This document shows, piece after piece, positions 1-4,964 of a DNA stretch of 6,662 bases. The DNA comes from Candidatus Uhrbacteria bacterium RIFOXYB12_FULL_58_10. Lineage in GTDB: Bacteria; Patescibacteriota; Patescibacteriia; UBA9934; GWF2-40-263. The notes under the pieces were generated by a model. That model was not told where the DNA came from. It saw only the letters and a program-made list of their open reading frames with translations, and did not search any database. Each line of letters starts with the position of its first letter. Within the stretch, counting starts at the first letter, position 1. The stretch is taken from contig CALRGL010000057.1 of the NCBI GenBank assembly GCA_943357275.1, positions 1 to 6,662 on the forward strand, in the 5' to 3' direction. The position numbers were made by a program, and so were the translations under genes.

Positions 1-601
1 CTGGCCATGGAGAAAGAAACACAAGTGCGGACATTCCACCCATCTCAACAAAGATCTTGAGTTTGCCAAAGCGATTCGATCCAGCATGGTCAATCTTGAG
101 CCACGTTTTGAGCGGACGAATGACAGTGAGCAACACGCCTGTTCCAACAATGAGCCAGATCAGAAGCGTGCTGATCACCTCTTGACCGATCGTCAGCAAA
201 AACACGAGCAAACGAATCTTGTCGACAAACGGGTCAAAGGAACGACCAAAATGGGTTGTCCCTCGGAAACTGAGACGCTGTTCAAGGGAAAGACGTTGTT
301 CTTCTTCAAGAGTCATGGGCTGAAGGCCTCGACTTGCTCGATACCTTTGCTCTTGAAAGCGTCCAATGGCTCCATCGAACCAGTCCGTAGACAAACTCAG
401 GATCATACAAATCGTTCCACCAACGACAGAGTCATAGTGATAGAACGCCCAGGCTGGGACACAAAGGATCAAACCAACCAAGGTCATCTGATTCGCTGTA
501 AACACAGGATCAAAAAACCTGGCAACGCGCACGGAAAGCGGTTGGACCGCTTCAAATCGGTCACGACGAAGCCAGGCACGGAATCGACGAATTGGCTTCA
601 T
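1..601 (-). CDS. CDP-alcohol phosphatidyltransferase, 3' end missing
   Basis: Integral membrane enzyme that moves a phosphatidyl group from a CDP-linked lipid to an alcohol in phospholipid synthesis. I translated the minus strand: 200 codons are visible and the frame is open to the left edge. The family signature D-x2-D-G-x2-A/G-R ... G-x3-D-x3-D is present as D73, D76, G77, G80, R81, then G119, D123, D127. These aspartates bind metal and carry catalysis in the family. Hydrophobic segments lie around residues 38-55, 58-72, 128-142 and 145-162. A later FGKLK stretch (residues 178-182) resembles PgsA, the phosphatidylglycerolphosphate synthase, but the acceptor alcohol cannot be fixed. The odd point is about 29 extra Glu/Gln/Arg-rich residues between R81 and G119, where the family has about 8. 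The ATG at 601 is supported by a strong ribosome binding site. It is transcribed divergently from mutY. Confidence 0.88.
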   Translation of the reverse strand, partial: MKPIRRFRAWLRRDRFEAVQPLSVRVARFFDPVFTANQMTLVGLILCVPAWAFYHYDSVVGGTICMILSLSTDWFDGAIGRFQEQRYRASRGLQPMTLEEEQRLSLEQRLSFRGTTHFGRSFDPFVDKIRLLVFLLTIGQEVISTLLIWLIVGTGVLLTVIRPLKTWLKIDHAGSNRFGKLKIFVEMGGMSALVFLSPWP

Positions 602-607
602 GGGAAA

Positions 608-614
608 CCCTCCT
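608..614 (-). promoter_or_regulatory. Shine-Dalgarno site of the phosphatidyltransferase gene
   Basis: On the minus strand this reads AGGAGGG, 6 nt upstream of the ATG at 601. It is the strongest ribosome binding site in the window and fixes the start of this gene. It also argues against any plus-strand coding use of this stretch. Confidence 0.85.
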
Positions 615-618
615 TCGC

Positions 619-645
619 TTGAAGCCTAGCGGAATACGGCTTCAA
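619..645. repeat. Perfect 8-bp inverted repeat between divergent genes
   Basis: TTGAAGCC at 619-626 is the exact reverse complement of GGCTTCAA at 638-645, with an 11-nt spacer. It sits 5 bp upstream of the ribosome binding site of the phosphatidyltransferase and 45 bp upstream of the mutY start. It could be an operator for one or both genes, or a hairpin in the 5' leader of the minus-strand transcript. No T-tract follows, so it is not a normal terminator. A weak minus-strand promoter (TTGAAT, 17-nt spacer, TAGGCT) would overlap it. That promoter is speculative. Confidence 0.5.
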
Positions 646-690
646 ATTCAAGTTGGGGAAACAGACGGACTTATGTTACGATTTCTTCCT

Positions 691-1575
691 ATGAAACCCG
701 CGCTCAAGCTCTTAAAGTGGTATCAAGAACACGGACGAGATCTTCCTTGGCGAAAAACTCGCAACCCCTATCACATTTTGGTCAGCGAGATCATGCTTCA
801 GCAAACACAAGTTGATCGCGTCAAAACGTTTTATCGCGATTGGTTGAAGGTTTTCCCGACCTGGAAGCGACTTGCGGAAGCTTCGAACGAACAAGTGGTG
901 AGACAGTGGTCAGGACTCGGATATAATCGTCGAGCTTTGGCTTTGAGAGATATTGCCATGCAAGTGAATGAACACGGAATTCCTCAAACAGAAGAAGACT
1001 GGCAAAAGCTTAAAGGCATTGGACCTTATACAGCCTCGGCTATCAGTGCCTTTGCTCAACTCAAACGCACCATGCCCATTGATACGAACATTCGACGTGT
1101 GCTTGGACGGTTATTGTTTGGGGTTCCCTATCCTCAGCCTGACATCGATTCACAGATTCAATCTTCCATGGAAACCTTCCTCCCAAAGTCGGGTGCCTTT
1201 TATGATGTTCCGCAGGCTTTGTTTGATTTGGCAACAATGACCTGCACAAAGGTTCCAACTTGCTCTGAATGTCCTCTGAAAACCAGTTGTCTAGCTTCAC
1301 AAGCTTTTTTATCTGGAACTGTTTCTATCCCAAAACAAATGATTAAAAAGACTCGCGAACAAACACATCGATCCAAGCCTCATCCTGATCGCATCTATCG
1401 AGGCAGAATCTTAGCCATTGCAAAGACAACTCCAGGAACGTCTTTTGAAGACATTGGACTACTCGTTGATAAAACCTTTGATCGTAAACTTGATCAAGCG
1501 TGGGTTGAATCCATGATCAAACGCCTTGAAAACGAAGGGCTTTTGAAAACAAACGCACGAACTATTTTGCTTTAG
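691..1575 (+). CDS. mutY: A/G-specific adenine glycosylase MutY, short form
   Basis: Base-excision repair enzyme that removes adenine mispaired with 8-oxoguanine. At 294 residues it is shorter than the usual 350 or so. The HhH-GPD fold is intact: SEIMLQQTQ with the catalytic glutamate at E33, WSGLGYNRRA at 73-82, the helix-hairpin-helix LKGIGPYTASAI at 107-118, and the catalytic aspartate D131 in PIDTN. Four cysteines (C185, C191, C194, C200) form an iron-sulfur cluster loop, but the first spacing is X5, not the usual X6. The C-terminal 65 residues (about 230-294) lack the NUDIX-like 8-oxoG recognition domain. They look like a small helical, possibly winged-helix module. The ATG at 691 was chosen because homology begins there. 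An in-frame ATG at 673 is the alternative. Neither has a good ribosome binding site, so the start is uncertain by 6 codons. An Nth-type or other HhH glycosylase is less likely given the GPYT and LQQTQ motifs. Confidence 0.9.
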   Translation: MKPALKLLKWYQEHGRDLPWRKTRNPYHILVSEIMLQQTQVDRVKTFYRDWLKVFPTWKRLAEASNEQVVRQWSGLGYNRRALALRDIAMQVNEHGIPQTEEDWQKLKGIGPYTASAISAFAQLKRTMPIDTNIRRVLGRLLFGVPYPQPDIDSQIQSSMETFLPKSGAFYDVPQALFDLATMTCTKVPTCSECPLKTSCLASQAFLSGTVSIPKQMIKKTREQTHRSKPHPDRIYRGRILAIAKTTPGTSFEDIGLLVDKTFDRKLDQAWVESMIKRLENEGLLKTNARTILL

Positions 1576-1587
1576 AGAAAATTCATT

Positions 1588-1593
1588 TATAAT
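1588..1593 (+). promoter_or_regulatory. Consensus -10 box for the putative RNA gene
   Basis: TATAAT lies 12 bp after the mutY stop codon. There is no convincing -35 box: the best is TTGCTT at 1567-1572 with a short 15-bp spacer. The expected transcription start is near 1600, just where the 5' strand of the end-closing helix of the putative RNA begins (1601). That agreement makes chance less likely. Confidence 0.55.
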
Positions 1594-1599
1594 ACTGTT

Positions 1600-1858
1600 A
1601 CTCACACAAGACCTGATCGTGGGTCACTCTATTTGGGCAAAACTTGGCTTATGGGCTTGGATTCGTTTCTCCCGTGGGAAAAACGTGAGAGCCCCGCGGT
1701 TTGTTCGAAGTGAACAAACAGAAGACCTCGTCACTCAGGCACAGCTTGACTGAACGAGTGTCTGTCGACCTTGCCTCCGGGCAGGTACCCGACTGTCGCG
1801 CGCCAATACAGAGACGTGTGGGGAATCAAAAATCACTCAAGCAATTGAGTGATTTTTC
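1600..1858 (+). ncRNA. Putative structured noncoding RNA, family not recognised
   Basis: This gene-free stretch is bounded by a consensus -10 box and a strong terminator. Hand folding gives a closing helix of the two ends (1601-1607 with 1816-1822, 7 bp) and a hairpin at 1610-1625. A second long-range helix (1630-1636 with 1803-1808, one bulge) encloses a junction. Four hairpins branch from it: 1653-1694 (two-part), 1699-1719 (perfect 8-bp stem), 1723-1763 (9 bp with one bulge, topped by a second stem 1735-1749) and 1764-1793 (UCCG loop). CGCG at 1695-1698 could pair with 1797-1800. No open frame here looks like protein. I looked for the conserved cores of RNase P RNA, tmRNA, SRP RNA, 6S RNA and T-box leaders and found none. 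It could be a divergent known RNA or a new one. Function is unknown. The fold was not computed. Confidence 0.55.
1828..1857. terminator. Bidirectional intrinsic terminator
   Basis: A perfect 13-bp stem: AAAAATCACTCAA at 1828-1840 pairs with TTGAGTGATTTTT at 1845-1857 around a GCAA (GNRA-type) tetraloop. Both strands end in a run of T. It would end the plus-strand RNA gene and also the minus-strand sigma/anti-sigma transcript, whose last stop codon is 21 bp away. Confidence 0.88.
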
Positions 1859-1878
1859 TATTAAGAATTATCTGGATG

Positions 1879-2325
1879 TTACTGCACCGAATACACAACT
1901 GTTGGACTCATTGGAACGAATCGCAATGAATCAGAGAGCGGTATTGGTGGATACGAAGTGTCGATGAATTCCGCGGCTGTTGCGTAAGATGCTGTTTTGG
2001 CTGGAACAAAGGTTATTGCTGAAAGATGATCTGCCGAGACAAACCTTGAGGTATCAATCGTTGGTTTTGGATCTGACACTGCGGATCCGTCTAAAATGGA
2101 CGTACCAGTTACAGCAAATACGACAACTAGAACAGTTCCGGCAAACAAAGGAGCTGTATACGCAATGAATCTGTTTTTCTTTTCGTTTCGTTCACACGTC
2201 GAATCAAAATAGCTTGAACAAAGCAGACTTCTTCGCAGACGATAACGATGCATAACATCGTCTGGCACGTCTGTGTCGCCAACCTGCTTGAGAAGTTCTT
2301 CAATTTTGAGTGACGTGTTGTTCAT
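1879..2325 (-). CDS. Putative anti-sigma factor, single-span membrane protein
   Basis: A 148-residue protein that I do not recognise by sequence. The layout is a charged N-terminal part (1-52), one membrane span (about 53-75, FIAYTAPLFAGTVLVVVFAV) and an extracytoplasmic tail of about 70 residues rich in Ser, Thr and Pro. Its gene starts inside the last codons of the upstream ECF sigma gene (26-nt overlap), and this arrangement is typical of a membrane anti-sigma factor that holds its sigma factor. The zinc anti-sigma motif H-x3-C-x2-C is absent: H26, C36 and C44 are too far apart. No clear ribosome binding site is seen before the ATG, which fits translational coupling to the sigma gene. The role rests mainly on gene order and topology. 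An alternative is a small envelope protein of other function. Confidence 0.65.
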   Translation of the reverse strand: MNNTSLKIEELLKQVGDTDVPDDVMHRYRLRRSLLCSSYFDSTCERNEKKNRFIAYTAPLFAGTVLVVVFAVTGTSILDGSAVSDPKPTIDTSRFVSADHLSAITFVPAKTASYATAAEFIDTSYPPIPLSDSLRFVPMSPTVVYSVQ

Positions 2326-2929
2326 AAGTTAATGCAAAGGTTTGATTGGTTTCTTGTTTTGTTTGTCCTTCGATCATCAAGGATTGAAGTTTTTTCAATG
2401 CACGATGGATGTGTGACTTTACGGTTCCTTCTTTCATGCGCAAGGCAAGAGCAATTTCAGGAACGGAAAGTTTTGAGAAAAATCGAAGGGTTAAAATGTC
2501 TTGTTGTTTTTGATTTAGTTGTTTCATGAGCTTTGTGACAAGCTCAATCTGCGTTTTGAGTTCCTCCGCGTCCTCGCCCATGCGATAAGCGATGTCAGGA
2601 CGAAACTCTTCATGTGCCACAATTTCCGGAGCTTCTTCTGTTGTCACCTCGAACATTTTCATTCGACGTCGGAAATAATTTCCGACTTGGGCAACAGAAA
2701 TGGAAAAGAGCCAAGACTTAAATGAAGCACCTTTTTGTGGTTTATACTTCTGAATATTCTTCAGTGCCTGAAAAAACGTCTCACTTGTGAGGTCTTTTGC
2801 AACCTCTGCGTTATGTGTCCGACTGTACATGAACCCAAAGATGGGCTGGTAATACTCGTCGTACAACCGCCCAAAAGCCTCTGGGTCATTTTTTGCATTG
2901 GCAATCACCTCCGTTTCATTATCGATCAT
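2300..2929 (-). CDS. ECF-type RNA polymerase sigma factor
   Basis: A sigma-70 family protein of 209 residues with the two-domain plan of group 4 (ECF) sigma factors. Region 2 spans about 16-92 (FGRLYDEYYQPIFGFMYSRT, then DLTSETFFQALKNI and FKSWLFSISVAQVGNYFRRR), which binds core polymerase and the -10 element. An acidic linker of about 38 residues (93-130) follows. Region 4 spans about 131-183 with a helix-turn-helix (LSVPEIALALRMKEGTVKSHIHRAL) for the -35 element. A polar tail of about 25 residues follows. Region 3 is absent, as expected. The ATG at 2929 gives a full region 2, but no ribosome binding site is seen before it. The end overlaps the putative anti-sigma gene by 26 nt in another frame. 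The gene lies 79 bp downstream of the permease stop codon, so it may be read through from the exporter genes or from its own promoter. Confidence 0.92.
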   Translation of the reverse strand: MIDNETEVIANAKNDPEAFGRLYDEYYQPIFGFMYSRTHNAEVAKDLTSETFFQALKNIQKYKPQKGASFKSWLFSISVAQVGNYFRRRMKMFEVTTEEAPEIVAHEEFRPDIAYRMGEDAEELKTQIELVTKLMKQLNQKQQDILTLRFFSKLSVPEIALALRMKEGTVKSHIHRALKKLQSLMIEGQTKQETNQTFALTYEQHVTQN

Positions 2930-2963
2930 AATGTGCGTTTAATTGTTCGACCTTGCACAGGTA

Positions 2964-2989
2964 TATCGTCAGCGTAACAGATTCGTTGC
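2964..2989 (-). promoter_or_regulatory. Possible ECF-type promoter before the sigma gene
   Basis: On the minus strand GCAAC (2985-2989) is followed after 16 nt by CGATA (2964-2968). This resembles the AAC-type -35 and CG-type -10 elements recognised by many ECF sigma factors, which often control their own genes. It would give a leader of roughly 28 nt. The motifs are short, so this is suggestive only. Confidence 0.35.
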
Positions 2990-3009
2990 AGTGAGCAAAC
3001 GAACAGAAG

Positions 3010-4245
3010 TTACTCGTAACGAAGAGCTTCGATTGGGTTTAATTTTGCGGCACTTTTTGCGGGATAGTAACCAAAGATGAGTCCAATGGCTGTTGCAACA
3101 ACAACAGATAAGACAATCGCACTCGGAGGAATAATAACAGACCAGGTATCTAGGAAAAAATTCTGAATAATCCATCCCATTGCCAAAGAAATGAGTACAC
3201 CACCAATAACACCAATCAATCCTCCCAACATCGTTAACAAAATCGCTTCGATCAAAAACTGACGCAAGACTTCTTGATTTGTTGCTCCTACAGCTTTTCT
3301 GAGTCCAATTTCTCGCGTGCGCTCCGTTACAGAAACGAGCATGATGTTCATAATTCCTATTCCTCCTACAAGCAGAGAAATAGCGGCAATCGATGAAAGC
3401 AAAATGGTAAGCACGTTTCCAATTGTTCCAACGGTTTTTGTTGCATCCGTCTGCGAACTAACGAGGAAGTCATCCTTTTCAGCTAACCCATTTGGATTTT
3501 CAATATCGTGTGTTTCGCGTAATAGAATAGCTAAATCTTCCTTGGTGGTCTCGATATCGGAACGTGAAATGGCGGAAAGATAATTCACATAATCGACTCC
3601 CAAGATATCGTTTTGCATGGTTGTCACTGGAATAAACACTTGCTTATCCAAGTTTTGGAAAAAGCGTGTCCCCTGTTCGTCAAAGACGCCAACAACTCGA
3701 AAAGATAAATCTTTAATCTTAATGCGTTGTCCAATCGGGTCCGAAGCACCAAAAAAGTCTTCGGCAATTTCTTTTCCTAAAACAACGACGCGTGCGTTCC
3801 CACTCACATCCTCTTTCTCTAAGTTTCTTCCCAAAGCAACGTCCGCAGGAAAAATACTTGTTTGTTCATCGTCCGTTCCCACAACTTGAATAAAACTGTT
3901 TGATTCCTGAAAAATAACCGGAACCGTTGTATAAAGCGAGGGGCTAACCGACGAGAACAATCCTGAACGCTCCATGGCGATTTCATCATCTAAATTAACT
4001 GTTTGTTCAATAAAGGGACTTGGCGGTCCTCCTTCAGATTCACCACTTGAAGGCTCAACGAAAATCAAATCTGAACCAAGATCTGCGACTTGATTCAAGA
4101 TGAGACCCTGTGCCCCCTGACCAATCGATAACATGACGATCACCGCTCCTATTCCAATTACAATACCCAAGATCGTCAACAACGACCGAGATCGTGTCCG
4201 GTTCAACGAGTTAAGTGCTGTAAAAACGATATCGCTGATCTTCAT
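3010..4245 (-). CDS. MacB/FtsX-type ABC transporter permease
   Basis: Membrane subunit of a type VII (MacB-like) ABC transporter, 411 residues. Topology: a short amphipathic start, membrane span 1 at about 22-42 (LLTILGIVIGIGAVIVML), a large extracytoplasmic MacB-type domain (about 48-270), then spans at about 277-304, 332-357 and 375-395. The conserved cytoplasmic loop ERTREIGLRKAVGAT (308-322), which contacts the ATPase, and the C-terminal NPIEALRYE (403-411) are family hallmarks. The family couples ATP hydrolysis in the cytoplasm to mechanical movement outside, pushing lipids, peptides or antibiotics outward. The substrate here is unknown. Unlike E. coli MacB, the ATPase is a separate gene, 2 nt upstream. 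An AGGAGG within the end of the ATPase gene lies about 15 nt before this ATG, a long spacing. Confidence 0.93.
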   Translation of the reverse strand: MKISDIVFTALNSLNRTRSRSLLTILGIVIGIGAVIVMLSIGQGAQGLILNQVADLGSDLIFVEPSSGESEGGPPSPFIEQTVNLDDEIAMERSGLFSSVSPSLYTTVPVIFQESNSFIQVVGTDDEQTSIFPADVALGRNLEKEDVSGNARVVVLGKEIAEDFFGASDPIGQRIKIKDLSFRVVGVFDEQGTRFFQNLDKQVFIPVTTMQNDILGVDYVNYLSAISRSDIETTKEDLAILLRETHDIENPNGLAEKDDFLVSSQTDATKTVGTIGNVLTILLSSIAAISLLVGGIGIMNIMLVSVTERTREIGLRKAVGATNQEVLRQFLIEAILLTMLGGLIGVIGGVLISLAMGWIIQNFFLDTWSVIIPPSAIVLSVVVATAIGLIFGYYPAKSAAKLNPIEALRYE

Positions 4246-4247
4246 AC

Positions 4248-4964
4248 TTATTTTGAATATCCTCCTCGTCGCTGATGACCATTGCTTGAATCAGATTGAA
4301 GAAACCCATCTTTAAATCGCAAAATACGCTTGGAATACTCTGCTGCCTCAGCTTCATGGGTTACCATCACAATCGTGTGACCAGCATCGTTGAGATCAGC
4401 GAGGAGTTCTAGAACTTTCTCCCCTGTTTTAGAATCCAGGTTTCCGGTTGGTTCATCGGCATAAACAATCGAAGGGTTATTCACCAGAGCTCTGGCAATG
4501 GCAACCCGTTGTTTTTCCCCACCGGAAAGCTGTGAAGAATAGTGGTTCATGCGGTGGGTCATGGAAACAGATTCAATCGCATCCTTTGCCAACCTTAAGC
4601 GCTCTTGTTGTGTATGTTCTGTATAGGTTGTAGGAAGTAAAACATTTTCAAGCACGGTTGATTTTTGAAGAAGATTAAACGCTTGGAACACAAATCCAAC
4701 TTCATTCAAACGCATCTTTGCAAGCGCTACATCACCCAACCCTTTCACATCCGTTCCATTGAACGAGTAAGATCCGCTCGTAAACGTGTCCAAAAACCCC
4801 AGAATATGCATGAGCGTTGATTTTCCAGATCCACTTGGTCCCATAATGGAAACAAATTCCCCCGGATGAATAACAAAACTCACTCCTTGGAGAGCAGGAG
4901 TGGTGACCTCATCGTTCACATAGAGTTTTGTGAGATCTTGAACGTGGATGAGCGGATTACTCAT
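4248..4964 (-). CDS. ABC transporter ATPase, MacB/LolD type
   Basis: Cytoplasmic ATP-binding subunit of 238 residues that powers the adjacent permease. All nucleotide-binding motifs are intact: Walker A GPSGSGKST (42-50), Q-loop Q94 in VFQAFNLL, signature LSGGE (146-150), Walker B IVYADE (166-171) followed by PTGNLD, and the switch histidine H203 in MVTHE. The PTGNLDSKTGE sequence is typical of the LolD/MacB/FtsE group. The start overlaps the end of the adaptor gene by 8 nt and the stop is 2 nt before the permease ATG, so the three are almost certainly made together. The polar C-terminal tail (SSNGHQRRGGYSK) encodes the ribosome binding site of the permease. Nothing appears degraded. Confidence 0.95.
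   Translation of the reverse strand: MSNPLIHVQDLTKLYVNDEVTTPALQGVSFVIHPGEFVSIMGPSGSGKSTLMHILGFLDTFTSGSYSFNGTDVKGLGDVALAKMRLNEVGFVFQAFNLLQKSTVLENVLLPTTYTEHTQQERLRLAKDAIESVSMTHRMNHYSSQLSGGEKQRVAIARALVNNPSIVYADEPTGNLDSKTGEKVLELLADLNDAGHTIVMVTHEAEAAEYSKRILRFKDGFLQSDSSNGHQRRGGYSK

Noticed and set aside
86..622. Long plus-strand open frame of 178 codons
   Set aside because: Its translation is polar and low in hydrophobic order, while the opposite strand encodes a clear membrane enzyme with a catalytic signature and a strong ribosome binding site. It is an antisense shadow.
592..690. TTG at 592 as the start of mutY
   Set aside because: It would add 33 residues with no family similarity and overlap the start and ribosome binding site of the divergent gene. 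Homology starts at about 691.
1699..1719. tRNA or tmRNA T-arm, because of a TTCGAAG loop-like string
   Set aside because: The string is better explained by a perfect 8-bp hairpin with a 5-nt loop. No acceptor stem, D-arm, anticodon arm or CCA end is found around it.
1689..1720. 6S RNA, from a CCCCGCGGTTT string similar to part of proteobacterial 6S RNA
   Set aside because: The rest does not fold as one long hairpin with a central bubble. The branched fold with several hairpins fits poorly. It remains a weak possibility that a covariance search could settle.
1781..1804. T-box leader, from GCAGGTACCCG
   Set aside because: Only a few bases match the T-box sequence, there is no downstream plus-strand gene, and the terminator shares no complementarity with it.
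1701..1967. Plus-strand open frame running through the RNA region and terminator
   Set aside because: It crosses a strong terminator and the end of the minus-strand gene, has no ribosome binding site, and shows no protein-like pattern.
2981..3004. Terminator after the permease, from an inverted repeat of TTCGTT and AACGAA
   Set aside because: The arms are only 6 bp with a 10-nt loop and no T-tract follows on the minus strand, so it is unlikely to stop transcription.
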